Origin: Microtetraspora sp. NBRC 13810
GTDB taxonomy: Bacteria > Actinomycetota > Actinomycetes > Streptosporangiales > Streptosporangiaceae
Direction of reading: 5' to 3'
Assembly: GCF_030268685.1 (NCBI RefSeq)
Contig: NZ_BSRQ01000002.1
Span: 62,001-126,000 of the forward strand
DNA: 64,000 nt
Positions 1 through 8,446 of this stretch are shown here, in pieces. How positions within the stretch are numbered: the stretch's first letter is position 1; each line of letters begins with the position of its first letter. The notes under the pieces were generated by a model. That model was not told the DNA's origin, did not search any database, and saw only the letters and a list, made by a program, of their open reading frames with translations. The position numbers and the translations under genes were made by a program.

Positions 1-102
1 CGGCGCCCGTCCCGGCCTCGGGTCAGGCTCCCTCCGCTCCGGCACCACCGGCTCCCTGACCGGCCGCCCCCCGGCCCCGCCCGGCCGAGGGGGCCGCAGG
101 GG

Positions 103-1317
103 TCAGCAGCCCCTGGCGGCGAAGGCGAGGAACTGGGTGGCCTCCCGCTCGTCGAAGTTGTCGTCGGAGCCGATCACGAGGCTGCACTCGCCGCTCGCCA
201 GTCGCGGTCCCCAGGCGATGCTCTCCAGGTTCTGCACCGGCGGGCGGACGTCGCCGAGGTCCATGACGAGCCGCTTGGTCACCGGACGGTAGGGCCGGCC
301 GGTGGCCAGGCTGTCCCTGGACAGCACGTCGGTGGCCCCGCGCAGGTCGATCTCGTACAGCTTGACCCGGTAGTTCACGCCCTCGATCCAGGACCGCTCC
401 AGCGCGAGGTAGCGGTCGTCGTCGATGGCCAGGATCTCCGAGACGCCGCTGTCGGTGTGCCCGGTGGGCGGGATCGGGGCGGCGGGCAGCGGGTCGATGG
501 GGTAGGCATACTGGGCCTGCAGGCGGCCGGAGCGGCTCCAGACGGTGATCCGGGCGGGGGCGCCGCGCTCGACGGTGGGCGGCTCGCCGTCCTCATGACG
601 GGGGCCTTCCACGACGGCCGCGATCGTCCGGGGGGCGAAGGTGAGGCCCTCGAAGCCGAAGTTGCGCCGCGGGCCCGCCTCGGTGCCGGTCATCGTGAGA
701 TTCTTCGGCAGCGGCAGCTCGCCGCGGTGCCGCCCCTGGTCGTCGGTCCAGCGGACGAACAGCTGGGAGACGGGGATGCCGGGGTTCGACGCGCTCGGGC
801 GGTCGCCCTCGTGCGCCCAGAGCAGCCGCCCGGTCCGCCGGTCGAAGCGGATGGTCTCCGGGTCGGCCGACTCCGGCTCGCCGTACGCCGGGTAGGGGCT
901 GCCGTCCGGGCGCTTGAGGGTGGTGACGCCAGTGAGGCGCACGCCGGTGAAGGCGCCGCTCGCCGGGTCGATGTCCAGCCTGCCGGTGTAGAAGCGGGCC
1001 GGGTTGTAGCGCCAGCGGTCGTCGGAGATGAAGTACCAGGTGCCGGTGCGCGGGTCGCGGTCGATGCCGGACAGCCCGCCGACGACGGTCCCCTCGAACT
1101 CCGCGCGGTACGGCAGGCGCTGCTCCCCGAGGAACCGGGTGACGCGCAGTCCCCCGGGCGCGGCCACCCCCTTCGCCACCGTCTCCGCCGCCGTCTTCGC
1201 CGCCACCGTCTCCGCCAGCACCGTCTTCGCCGCCGCCGGACGTGCATCGACGGCTCCCGGCCCCATCGCCACCACCACTGCGACAGCGAAAGCCGATATT
1301 CCCCGCCAATTTGCCAT
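103..1317 (-). CDS. Secreted phytase-like esterase family protein (PF13449-type beta-propeller)
   Basis: The 404-residue product starts with a Sec signal peptide (charged n-region, hydrophobic ISAFAVAVVVAMG, then DARPAAA) followed by a low-complexity Ala/Thr/Val/Lys stretch to about residue 50. The rest matches the pattern of the 'esterase-like activity of phytase' family: GLSGIDRDPRTGTWYFISDD near the start, NFGFEGLTFAP in the middle and LESIAWGPRL near the end. Family members are exported beta-propellers; the substrate is often unproven, so phosphate-ester hydrolysis is only a family-level guess. I chose the ATG at 1317 because AAGGAGAG lies just upstream; an upstream in-frame start at 1335 lacks such a site. 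It is monocistronic, facing away from the window edge. Confidence 0.82.
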   Translation of the reverse strand: MANWRGISAFAVAVVVAMGPGAVDARPAAAKTVLAETVAAKTAAETVAKGVAAPGGLRVTRFLGEQRLPYRAEFEGTVVGGLSGIDRDPRTGTWYFISDDRWRYNPARFYTGRLDIDPASGAFTGVRLTGVTTLKRPDGSPYPAYGEPESADPETIRFDRRTGRLLWAHEGDRPSASNPGIPVSQLFVRWTDDQGRHRGELPLPKNLTMTGTEAGPRRNFGFEGLTFAPRTIAAVVEGPRHEDGEPPTVERGAPARITVWSRSGRLQAQYAYPIDPLPAAPIPPTGHTDSGVSEILAIDDDRYLALERSWIEGVNYRVKLYEIDLRGATDVLSRDSLATGRPYRPVTKRLVMDLGDVRPPVQNLESIAWGPRLASGECSLVIGSDDNFDEREATQFLAFAARGC

Positions 1318-1432
1318 TGTCTCTCCTTGCCTCACGGAAAATGGGCAAGTACATGAGACCCTGACTTCAAAGAATTGTCCAACGACAACTGTGACGAAAT
1401 TACCGTCAAACCCGACTTATATCGGCACGGAA

Positions 1433-1900
1433 TTACTGGAAGGGGCATCCGGGATTGGGCACGTCCTGGGCCAGCGGAGCGCCCTGCGGGTTCACGTAGA
1501 GCACCTGGAGCACGACGGGCGTCTCCCCCAGGTTGCGGCCGATGTGCACGAAACGGCTGCCGCTCGGCTCGACGAAGTTCCGGCCGGCGCCGTAGTTCCT
1601 GGTGGTCACGCAGTCGTAGGTGGTGTGCGTCAGCGTGCCGCGCACCACGCGTACGTACAGCGTGCCGTTGTGCCAGTGCCACCCGGTGCTGCCGCCGGGC
1701 GCGATCGTGATCTGGCGCACGATGTACTCCGTGCCGAGCGCCGTCACCTTGGTGATGTTCTGGCCGCTCACCCCCACCGGCGGGGTCGCGTACGCGGCCT
1801 GGGGCGCCAGAAGAGCGGCCACCGCCCCCCATATGATGACGCTCCGGCTAATCGTGGCCTTTTTCCCGTTGAACGGCACGGCGAAGCCTCGCATCGACAT
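1433..1900 (-). CDS. Secreted single-domain cupin protein
   Basis: A 155-residue protein with a signal peptide (SVIIWGAVAALLAPQAAYA) followed by one cupin fold. The first cupin motif is visible as GGSTGWHWHNGTLYVRVVRG and the second around RNFVEPSGSRFVHIGRN, so at least two metal-binding histidines are present. Function and ligand are not predictable from sequence; small exported cupins of this kind are common in actinomycetes. The open frame extends to 2110, but the upstream part is Arg/Gly/Pro-rich and not signal-like. The ATG at 1900, right before the basic n-region MSMRGFAVPFNGKK, is the sensible start even though its Shine-Dalgarno (GCAGG) is weak. Confidence 0.75.
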   Translation of the reverse strand: MSMRGFAVPFNGKKATISRSVIIWGAVAALLAPQAAYATPPVGVSGQNITKVTALGTEYIVRQITIAPGGSTGWHWHNGTLYVRVVRGTLTHTTYDCVTTRNYGAGRNFVEPSGSRFVHIGRNLGETPVVLQVLYVNPQGAPLAQDVPNPGCPFQ

Positions 1901-2089
1901 GTTGCCTGCTTTCTCACTGTCGGTGTACGGCGGGCGAACGCCGCCCTTTCCAGCAGATTTTCCGTCATAGGCGACCCGGCGGGTTGACAGTGCGCCGCAA
2001 GAGTACTGACAAGGTCCTGCAAAGCTTGGCTCAGTTACGAAGCGGGGGCGGGAGACGCCTCTCCCCCGCCCGACCCGGGGAAACGTTGA

Positions 2090-2120
2090 TTGTCCAGTGG
2101 AACCGGGCACCGCTGGACAA
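2090..2120. promoter_or_regulatory. Inverted repeat in the promoter region of the SARP gene
   Basis: Perfect 8-bp arms TTGTCCAG and CTGGACAA are separated by 15 bp. A good -10 hexamer, TATAAC (2133-2138), lies 13 bp downstream, which would put the right arm close to the -35 region of a promoter for the regulator beginning at 2294. The 1901-2293 gap contains no convincing gene; it must hold the divergent promoters of the cupin and SARP genes. A TTGACA (1984-1989) is also present in it. Confidence 0.4.
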
Positions 2121-2293
2121 CGCCCGGCGGACTATAACGGTGCTGCGCGGACAGCCCCCGGACACACGAGAGAGCCGGTGATGAGCAGCACCCACGGAGG
2201 AACACGGCGCCGGGACGCCTACCCTGCCGGGAAGGCCGGGAAGGCCCGGAAGGCCCGCCTCGCCGTGCCGTCCCGCGGTGAGACGGCCCGGTG

Positions 2294-4123
2294 ATGCTGG
2301 AGTTCCAGGTCTTGGGCCCCCTGGAGGTGCGCTACGAGGGCGTCCCGGTCGCGCTCGGCGCCGCGATGTGGCGTCGGCTGCTCGCGGTGATGCTCTGCCG
2401 GCCGGGCGAGCCGGTGGCGGTGGACGACCTGATCGACGCCCTGTGGCCCGGCGCCCCGCCGCGCAGCGCCCGCAAGACCCTCCAGGTGTACGTGCGCCGG
2501 CTGCGCGAGGCGATCGGCCAGCGCGAGCGCATCGTGCACAGCGCGGCCGGGTACGCGGCCGTCGTCGCGCCGGTGGAACTGGACGCGCTGCGCTTCGCCG
2601 GGCTGGTCGCGGAGGCGCGCGGCGCGCGGGACCGGGCGGACCTGGGCGCGGCCGCCGTCCTGTTCGAGCAGGGACTCGGGCTGTGGCACGGGACGGCGTA
2701 CGCGGGCATCGGGGAGGTGCAGCCGGTGGCGGACGAGGTCCGCCGCCTGGAGGAGCAGCGGCTGCTCGCGTACGAGGACCTGGTCGCGGTGGACCTCGCG
2801 CTCGGCCGCCAGTCCGGGGCGCTGGACGAGCTTCCCCAGATGGCCGAGCTGCACCCCTACCGCGAGCGGCTGCACGGCTACCTGATGCTGGCGCTGCGCG
2901 ACGCGGGCCGTCAGTCCGAGGCGCTGGAGGTCTACGCCAGAACCCGGAACCGGCTCTCCGACGAGCTGGGGGTGGAGCCCGGGCCGCTGCTCGGCCGGGT
3001 GCACCGGGCGGTGCTGCGCGGCGACCAGCCCGCCTCGCGCACCCGGCACGTGCTGGAGCTGCCGCCCGCCGCCCGGGACCGGGTCGTCGTGCCGCCGGGC
3101 GCGGGACCGTGCCTGCTCCCGCCGGACATCATCGACTTCACCGGCAGGATCGAGCACACCGACGCGCTGCTCGGCCACCTCACCGGACTCGGCACGGGCA
3201 CCGCGACGGAGATCGTGACGCTGACCGGCATGGCCGGGGCCGGCAAGACGACGATCGCCGTGCACGCGGCGCACCGGCTGCGCCGGGAGTTCCCCGACGG
3301 CCGGCTGTACGTCGATCTGCACGGCTCCGGGCCGCGTCCCGCCGACCCGCGCGCCGTGCTGGGACGCCTCCTGCTCGCGCTGGGCGTGGACCGGGAGGCG
3401 ATGCCCGGCGGGCTGGACGAGCGGGCCGAGATGTTCCGCGCGATGCTGGCCGGGCGCCGGGTGCTGACCGTGCTGGACGACGCCGCCGACGAGGCGCAGA
3501 TCCGGCCGCTGCTGCCCGGCGGCCCGGCCTGCGCCGTGCTGGTGACCGGCCGCCGCGCGCTGACCGGGCTGAGCGCCCGCCCGTTGCGCGTGGAACCGTT
3601 CGACCCGCTCACGTCGGAGGCGCTGCTCGCCCGGGTCGCCGGGCCGGAGCGGGTCGCCGCCGAACACGCCGCGGCCACCGAGATCACCCGGCTGTGCGGC
3701 CACCTTCCGCTCGCCGTACGGATCGCCGGGGCCCTGCTCGCCGGTCACGGGCACTGGCGGCTCGCCCGGCTCGCCGACCGCCTGCGCCCGGAGGACCGGC
3801 GCCTCGGCGAGCTCGCCGTGGGCGACCTGTCCGTACGGCACAGCCTCGACCAGAGCCACCGGACACTCGCCCCGCGGACGAAACGCGCCTTCATGCTGCT
3901 CGGCGCGGCCGACGCCGCCGACTTCACCGCGCAGACGCTCGCCGCGCTGCTGGACACGTCGGTGCGGGAGGCGGAGGCGCACCTGGACGAACTCCTGAAC
4001 GCCGAGCTGCTCCGCTGCCACGCGCCCGGCCAGGACGGTCCCACCCGCTACCTCTTCCATCCGCTGGTCCGCCTCTACGCGCGCGAGCACGCCGACCGCC
4101 ATCGCGGGGCGCTACTCCCGTGA
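2294..4123 (+). CDS. SARP/AfsR-family regulator: winged helix, BTAD and NB-ARC, without TPRs
   Basis: About 609 residues. Residues 1-95 form the OmpR-type winged helix of SARPs (LEVRYEGVPVALGAAMWRRL, then KTLQVYVRRLREAIGQ). Residues 96-240 are the BTAD domain (ELDALRFAGLV ... DELGVEPGPLL). Residues 270-600 are an NB-ARC NTPase with P-loop GMAGAGKTT, Walker B VLTVLDDAA and GLPL-like CGHLPLAVRI. The TPR sensor found in full-length AfsR is missing, giving an intermediate SARP architecture. Such proteins activate antibiotic or secondary-metabolite promoters. The start is GTG 2291 or ATG 2294; ATG overlaps the TGA of a possible 37-residue upstream frame (2181-2294). The neighbouring P450/ferredoxin operon is the nearest plausible target, but this is inference. 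Confidence 0.88.
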   Translation: MLEFQVLGPLEVRYEGVPVALGAAMWRRLLAVMLCRPGEPVAVDDLIDALWPGAPPRSARKTLQVYVRRLREAIGQRERIVHSAAGYAAVVAPVELDALRFAGLVAEARGARDRADLGAAAVLFEQGLGLWHGTAYAGIGEVQPVADEVRRLEEQRLLAYEDLVAVDLALGRQSGALDELPQMAELHPYRERLHGYLMLALRDAGRQSEALEVYARTRNRLSDELGVEPGPLLGRVHRAVLRGDQPASRTRHVLELPPAARDRVVVPPGAGPCLLPPDIIDFTGRIEHTDALLGHLTGLGTGTATEIVTLTGMAGAGKTTIAVHAAHRLRREFPDGRLYVDLHGSGPRPADPRAVLGRLLLALGVDREAMPGGLDERAEMFRAMLAGRRVLTVLDDAADEAQIRPLLPGGPACAVLVTGRRALTGLSARPLRVEPFDPLTSEALLARVAGPERVAAEHAAATEITRLCGHLPLAVRIAGALLAGHGHWRLARLADRLRPEDRRLGELAVGDLSVRHSLDQSHRTLAPRTKRAFMLLGAADAADFTAQTLAALLDTSVREAEAHLDELLNAELLRCHAPGQDGPTRYLFHPLVRLYAREHADRHRGALLP

Positions 4124-4285
4124 GCGCCCCGCCCGTGACCGTCCCTCCCGTGACCGTCCCGCAGAGGGCGGCCGGCACGCTCGCCACCGCACGCCGCCCC
4201 TGTTCCCCGGGAGCGGCGCGTCCCCATACTGGGCACCTCCGGTTGCGCCGTGGTAGCGCGCGGGTAGCGAGAAGCGCGCGGCGGC

Positions 4286-4483
4286 TCACGACCCGGCGAG
4301 GCGGATGGCCATGGCCGGGCAGAGGACGGCGGCCCGGCGGACGGCCTCGTGCTCACCGGGCGGCGGGTCGTCGGTCAGCAACGTGACGATGCCGTCCTCG
4401 TCGCGCTGGTCGAACACGGCGGGCGCGGTCAGCACGCACTGCCCCGATCCGACGCACCTGTCCTGGTCGGCGAACACGCGCAT
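4286..4483 (-). CDS. Small [3Fe-4S] ferredoxin, P450 redox partner
   Basis: A 65-residue ferredoxin of the type that feeds electrons to actinobacterial P450s. The cluster-binding cysteines are visible in CVGSGQC near the N-terminus and CPAMAI near the C-terminus, a three-cysteine pattern consistent with one [3Fe-4S] cluster; the segment PAVFDQRDEDGIVTLL between them is typical of the family. The ATG at 4483 has a strong AAGGAGAG upstream. It lies 14 bp after the P450 gene on the same strand, so the two are co-transcribed and very likely function together. No ferredoxin reductase gene is nearby; it must be supplied from elsewhere. Confidence 0.93.
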   Translation of the reverse strand: MRVFADQDRCVGSGQCVLTAPAVFDQRDEDGIVTLLTDDPPPGEHEAVRRAAVLCPAMAIRLAGS

Positions 4484-4497
4484 GGCACTCTCCTTTC

Positions 4498-5742
4498 TCA
4501 CCAGGTGACCGGCAGCTCGTAGACGCCGAAGATCTGGGCGTCGTGCTTGAACGGCACCCGGTCCAGATCCACCGCGAGCCGCAGGCCGGGGATGCGCCGG
4601 TACAGCGTCCCGTAGACGACCTGGAGCTCCATCCGGGCGAGATTCTGGCCCAGGCACTGGTGCACGCCGAAGCCGAAGGCCAGGTGGCCGCGCGCGTCAC
4701 GGTGGTCGTCCAGCCGGTCGGGGTCGGCGAACCTCTCCTCGTCCCGGTTGGCGGCGTCGGTGGCGAGGACGACGCCGTCCCCCGCGTGGATGGTCCGGCC
4801 GCCGACCTCGATGTCGGCCAGCGCGACCCTGCGCCGCCCCGAGTGGACGATGGTCAGGTAGCGCAGCAGTTCCTCGACCGTGCTCGCGACGAGCGCGGGG
4901 TCGCCGGAGTCGCGCAGCTCGGCGAGCTGGCCGGGATGCAGCAGCAGCGCCAGCGTGCCCAGCGCGATCATGTTCGCGGTCGTCTCGTGCCCGGCGACGA
5001 GCAGCAGCATGCCCATCGCGGCGGCGTCGCGCCGGGACAGGGCGCCGGTCGCGACCTGCTCGGCGGCCACCCGGGACAGCACGTCGTCGCCGGGCCGGAC
5101 GAGCTTGGCGGACACCAGGCGCTCCAGGTAGCCGACCAGGTTCTCCTGAGCCCGCGCCTGCGCCTGGACCGGCTCGTCCCGGTTGACCAGGATCCTGCTG
5201 TCGGCCTGGAAGAAGTCGTGGTCCGCGTACGGCACGCCGAGCATTTCGCAGATCACCATCGACGGCACCGGCAGGGCGAACTCGCGCACCAGATCGACCG
5301 GACGCGGTCCGGCGAGCATGTCGTCGATCAGGCCGTTGACGATCCCCTGCACGACCGGCCGCAGCGCCTCCACCCGCCTGACGGTGAACGGGGCCGTGAC
5401 CATCCGGCGCAGCCGGGAGTGGCCGGGGTCGTCCATGCTGATGAAGGTCCGCGCGTACCTGCGGCGCTCGGCGGAACCGGGCGTCGGGTGCGGATAGCCG
5501 GGCAGGCCGGTGTCCGCGCTGATCCGCGGGTCGGCCAGCAGGGCGCGCTGGTCGGCGTACCGGGTGACCAGCCAGGGGGTGCTGCCGTCCCACAGCCGCA
5601 CCTTGGCGGGTGGCCCCTCGGCCCGCATCTCGCGCAGCCGGGACGGCGGGTCGAAGGGGCAGCCGGCCGCCCTGGGCATCGGAAACGCGGGAGTTTCGCC
5701 CGTTTCGGCGGGTCTACCCGTTTCAGTGGTGTGCGCGGACAT
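4498..5742 (-). CDS. Cytochrome P450 (CYP105-like, soluble class I)
   Basis: A 414-residue soluble bacterial P450. The I-helix oxygen-activation motif is AGHETTANMIAL, the ExxR motif lies in EELLRYL, and the heme-ligand loop is FGFGVHQCLGQNLAR with the axial cysteine. The N-terminal AGCPFDPPSRL is typical of CYP105-like enzymes. It would monooxygenate a small hydrophobic substrate using the adjacent ferredoxin. The ATG at 5742 lies 5 bp after the marR stop codon, and the first 170 codons of the longer open frame are a shadow of marR. Regulation by the upstream MarR protein and its operator is likely from the operon order. The substrate cannot be read from sequence. Confidence 0.93.
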   Translation of the reverse strand: MSAHTTETGRPAETGETPAFPMPRAAGCPFDPPSRLREMRAEGPPAKVRLWDGSTPWLVTRYADQRALLADPRISADTGLPGYPHPTPGSAERRRYARTFISMDDPGHSRLRRMVTAPFTVRRVEALRPVVQGIVNGLIDDMLAGPRPVDLVREFALPVPSMVICEMLGVPYADHDFFQADSRILVNRDEPVQAQARAQENLVGYLERLVSAKLVRPGDDVLSRVAAEQVATGALSRRDAAAMGMLLLVAGHETTANMIALGTLALLLHPGQLAELRDSGDPALVASTVEELLRYLTIVHSGRRRVALADIEVGGRTIHAGDGVVLATDAANRDEERFADPDRLDDHRDARGHLAFGFGVHQCLGQNLARMELQVVYGTLYRRIPGLRLAVDLDRVPFKHDAQIFGVYELPVTW

Positions 5743-5747
5743 CGCTC

Positions 5748-6236
5748 TCACTCCCCGTGATGATCGTCGGCGATCGCCTTTCTCGCGGCGGCCAGCGCGG
5801 CCGGGACGGCGGCCTGGTCGACCAGGTGACGCAGGGCGGGGACGGCGGCGGCCAGCGCCTTCTGCTCGCCGGCGCCCAGCGCGCCGACGAGGCTGGACAC
5901 GAACGCCACCCGGCCGGCCTGGCGGTGCCGGAGCATCGCCCGTCCGGCGTCGGTGATCACGACCAGGACGATCCGGCCGTCCGACGGATCGCGCCGCCGC
6001 TCGACCAGGCCCTGCGTCTCCAGCCTGGAGACCATCGCGGTCATCGACGGCTGGCTGATCCCCTCGTGCACGGCCAGCTCGGTGATCCGGCACGGACCCG
6101 AGGTGTCCAGGCGGCTCAGCGCCGTCATCGCGGTGAGGCCGACCTCGCGCATCGCGAGCATCTGCCGCACGACGAACCTGATCACCTCGTCCAGCGCCCG
6201 CGCCGTCTCGTCCCGCCGCTCCGCATCCGCTGTCAC
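5748..6236 (-). CDS. MarR-family transcriptional regulator
   Basis: A 162-residue protein with the MarR winged helix: recognition region ELAVHEGISQPSMTAMVSRLE followed by the wing GLVERRRDPSDGRIVLVVITDAG, flanked by helical dimerisation segments. MarR proteins usually repress their own operon and a divergent gene, and release DNA on binding a phenolic or other small ligand. It is the first gene of a three-gene unit with the P450 and ferredoxin. A near-perfect 26-bp palindrome (6248-6273) lies just upstream of its start codon and is the obvious operator, also positioned to affect the divergent membrane-protein gene at 6387. Confidence 0.93.
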   Translation of the reverse strand: MTADAERRDETARALDEVIRFVVRQMLAMREVGLTAMTALSRLDTSGPCRITELAVHEGISQPSMTAMVSRLETQGLVERRRDPSDGRIVLVVITDAGRAMLRHRQAGRVAFVSSLVGALGAGEQKALAAAVPALRHLVDQAAVPAALAAARKAIADDHHGE

Positions 6237-6247
6237 GGGACAACTGT

Positions 6248-6273
6248 ATAGCCAATCTATATAGATGGCCTAT
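6248..6273. promoter_or_regulatory. Near-palindromic MarR operator
   Basis: ATAGCCAATCTATATAGATG followed by GCCTAT matches its reverse complement at 22 of 26 positions, centred on ATCTATATAGAT. It is A+T-rich against a very high G+C background and sits 12 bp upstream of marR, in the gap shared with the divergent gene. Autoregulation by the adjacent MarR protein is the simplest reading. Confidence 0.75.
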
Positions 6274-6386
6274 GTGATGGGGCCCACATCACCGCCGTTG
6301 ACCTTGTCGCGACGTCAACGTTTCTAATGACGGTGAGCCGCCCCGGATCACCGGACCGCGCCTCCCGACGACCACGAGAGGACCTC

Positions 6387-7235
6387 ATGCTCAGGATCGC
6401 CCGCGCCGCGCTGTTCGCCGTCATCCCGGCCGAATTGCTGCTCCTGATCCTCATCGTGTCAGGGGTGTCCCTGCCCTTCCCGGTGCTCGTCGCGGCCGAG
6501 TTCGCCGTCGTCTCGGTGCTCACCCTGGAGGCGGTGACCGCGTACCGGCTCTTCCGGGCCGAGCGCCGGGCAGGGGCGAGCAGGCCGGCGGCGTTGCGCG
6601 GCACCTACGACCGGCTCGTGCCCGCCCAGGTGCGCAAGATCATGCATTTCGACTTCCAGGGCGTCGCGAGCATCGCCCTGTGGGTCGCCCGCCGCCGCCA
6701 CGGCGTGCCCCCGGGCGCCACCGCCGTGCCGTACGCGAGCGGGCAGTCCATGATGACCTGGGTGTTCATCTTCGCCATGGTGCTGGAGACGGTGGCCCTG
6801 GAGCTGATGCTGCAGTCGATGAACGTGCCGACGGGGCTCCGCGTGGCCGTGCTGGTGATCGACGTCTACTCGGTCGTCTTCGCCCTCGGACTCCAGGCCG
6901 GCGCCGTCACCCGTCCGCACGTCGTGTCACCGGACGAGCTGCGCGTCCGCTACGGCGCCTTCTTCGACCTGCGCGTCCCCCGCGAGCTGATCACGTCGGT
7001 GCAGACGGCGCGCAGCTTCAACGAGACCGGCATGGTCACCGCGGCCGACGGGCGGGTCACTGTGGCGATCTCCTCGCGGATCAACGTCGTCGTCCACCTG
7101 AGCGAACCGGTCCCCGTCACCCGCCCGCTCGGCCGCCGCACCGAAGCCACCACCATCCGTTTCTACGCCGACGACCCCAAGGCCGCCCTCCAGGCCCTCC
7201 AGCCCCGGCACGACCGCGCCGACGCCTTGCGGTGA
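6387..7235 (+). CDS. Integral membrane protein of unknown function
   Basis: A 282-residue protein with about four predicted transmembrane helices: two near the N-terminus (ALFAVIPAELLLLILIVSGV and a following segment about residues 30-50), one at MMTWVFIFAMVLETVALELM and one at VAVLVIDVYSVVFALGLQAG. A C-terminal cytosolic domain of about 100 residues carries VSPDELRVRYGAFFDLRVPR and a VVVHLSEPVPVTRP strand pattern. I do not recognise a functional family. The ATG at 6387 has GAGAGGA upstream; an earlier in-frame ATG (6327) would add 20 non-hydrophobic residues. It is divergent from the marR-P450-ferredoxin operon and could share the MarR operator. Confidence 0.7.
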   Translation: MLRIARAALFAVIPAELLLLILIVSGVSLPFPVLVAAEFAVVSVLTLEAVTAYRLFRAERRAGASRPAALRGTYDRLVPAQVRKIMHFDFQGVASIALWVARRRHGVPPGATAVPYASGQSMMTWVFIFAMVLETVALELMLQSMNVPTGLRVAVLVIDVYSVVFALGLQAGAVTRPHVVSPDELRVRYGAFFDLRVPRELITSVQTARSFNETGMVTAADGRVTVAISSRINVVVHLSEPVPVTRPLGRRTEATTIRFYADDPKAALQALQPRHDRADALR

Positions 7236-7247
7236 CGGCGGACACGC

Positions 7248-7282
7248 GACGGCCGCAGCGGGGTCTCCCCGCCGCGGCCGTC
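7248..7282. terminator. Bidirectional hairpin terminator
   Basis: GACGGCCGC (7248-7256) pairs with GCGGCCGTC (7274-7282), and inside it CGGGG pairs with CCCCG around a TCT loop. It lies between the convergent genes ending at 7235 (+) and 7301 (-). It has no U-tract, as is common in high-G+C actinomycetes. Confidence 0.7.
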
Positions 7283-7300
7283 GTCAGTGGTGGTGAGGGG

Positions 7301-8446
7301 TCAGGGGGTGGGAGTGGTGGTCGGGGTCTCGGTCACCGTGGGGATCGGGGCCGGGGTGGTGGGGGGTTCCGCCGGGGGGTCGGTGGGGAGGGTCGGGGGG
7401 TCCGTCGGGGTGGGGGTGGCGGACGGCACGCCCGGGGACGGGGTGGGGCAGGTGGCGGGGGTGCGCCACTTGCTGCCCGGCCGCCACTTGCCCGGGTACC
7501 ACCAGCCGTCGCCGCGCCAGAAGTTCTTGCTGGGGCGGGACAGGTCGAAGACGTAGGCGGCGGTCGCCGTCTCGGCCGCGGGGGCGCCGGGAGCCGTGCC
7601 CACCCCGCCCGGCGGCGCCACCGGCGGGGCGCCCACGGGGACGCTGCCAGTCGGGCTCGCGCCGGTGTCGGTGGGAGCCGGGGTGGCGGTGTCGGTCGGG
7701 GCCGGATCGGTGGGAGCCGGGTCGGTGGGAGCCGGGTCGGTGGGAGCCGGGTCGGTGGGAGCCGGATCAGTCGGAGCCGGATCAGTCGGAGCCGGATCAG
7801 TCGGAGCCGGGTCGGTGGGAGCCGGGTCCGTCGGGGCGGGGTCGGTCGGGGCGGGCGGGGGCGGGGGCGGGGGCGGGTCGGTGGGGGCCGGGGTGCCGGT
7901 GACCACGGTGGCGGTGACCGTCACCCAGTCGCCCTGCCTGATCTGGTTGCCCCGGCGGCCCGCGAGGGTCTTGGTGGAGTCGGTCAGCGTGTACACCCGC
8001 TCGAAGCCGTCCTGGCTCTTGACGGTGATCGACTCCTCGGACAGGAGGGTCGCCTCACCGGTCTGGGTGAACACCCGGACACCGCAGCCGTCCCTGCCGG
8101 GCAGGACGAACTCGCCGTGCATGGTGCCGGGGAACGCCAGCGGCGGGATGCGCGGCGGCTTGGGAGCGGGGGGCGGGGTCTCCGCGGGTGGTTCGGTGGG
8201 CGTCTCCGTCGGGGTATCGGTCGGCGTTTCGGTGGGCGTCTCAGAAACCGTCACCGTCGGGGTCGGGGTCTCCGGCTCCGGGGCGGGCGGCGTCGCCGCC
8301 GACGCCGCGGACACCCCGACACCGCCCGAGGCCGCCAGTACGAGGGCGGTCGCGAGGACCACCGGACGTGAGTGGCGGCGGCGCGGCCGGCCGGCTCCGC
8401 TCGATGTCGTTTCGTCTGGGCGGCCGGGGTTGGTTGACGTCACCAT
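7301..8446 (-). CDS. Secreted Pro/Thr-rich repeat protein with a DUF5666-like domain
   Basis: About 381 residues. After a basic start comes a hydrophobic export segment (VVLATALVLAASGGVGVSAA), then a PTPTVTVSETPTETPT linker. A compact domain of roughly 80 residues resembles DUF5666 (ESITVKSQDGFERVYTLTDS and IRQGDWVTVTATVV). It is followed by 11 tandem APTDP pentapeptides, a Gly/Pro/Ala linker, a short segment rich in aromatic residues (SKNFWRGDGWWYPGKWRPGS) and a second Thr/Pro tail. There is no sortase motif. Cell-wall spanning or surface display is inferred from composition. GGAGGA sits only 2 bp before the ATG at 8446, so the adjoining GTG may be the true start. No gene was seen in the 314-bp gap up to 8761. 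Confidence 0.68.
   Translation of the reverse strand: MVTSTNPGRPDETTSSGAGRPRRRHSRPVVLATALVLAASGGVGVSAASAATPPAPEPETPTPTVTVSETPTETPTDTPTETPTEPPAETPPPAPKPPRIPPLAFPGTMHGEFVLPGRDGCGVRVFTQTGEATLLSEESITVKSQDGFERVYTLTDSTKTLAGRRGNQIRQGDWVTVTATVVTGTPAPTDPPPPPPPPAPTDPAPTDPAPTDPAPTDPAPTDPAPTDPAPTDPAPTDPAPTDPAPTDPAPTDTATPAPTDTGASPTGSVPVGAPPVAPPGGVGTAPGAPAAETATAAYVFDLSRPSKNFWRGDGWWYPGKWRPGSKWRTPATCPTPSPGVPSATPTPTDPPTLPTDPPAEPPTTPAPIPTVTETPTTTPTP
7691..7855 (-). repeat. 15-bp tandem array, 11 units, encoding APTDP
   Basis: Eleven 15-bp units in perfect phase, with consensus GTCGGTGGGAGCCGG on the plus strand. Variants occur in blocks (three consecutive units read ATCAGTCGGAGCCGG), which indicates recent unit duplication rather than selection on the peptide alone. 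Copy number is probably variable between strains. Confidence 0.9.

Noticed and set aside
457-1356. Long open frames opposite the phytase-like gene, and similar antisense frames throughout (for example 2219-4102, 14816-17137, 43713-47867)
   Set aside because: They are Arg/Gly/Val/His-rich shadows caused by high third-position G+C of the true genes, and have no ribosome site or domain.
2181-2294. A 37-codon frame whose TGA overlaps the SARP ATG (TGATG), coding a Lys/Arg/Gly-rich peptide
   Set aside because: There is only a weak ribosome site, low-complexity composition (repeated GKA/RKA) and no recognisable feature. The coupling is suggestive but not enough to call a gene.
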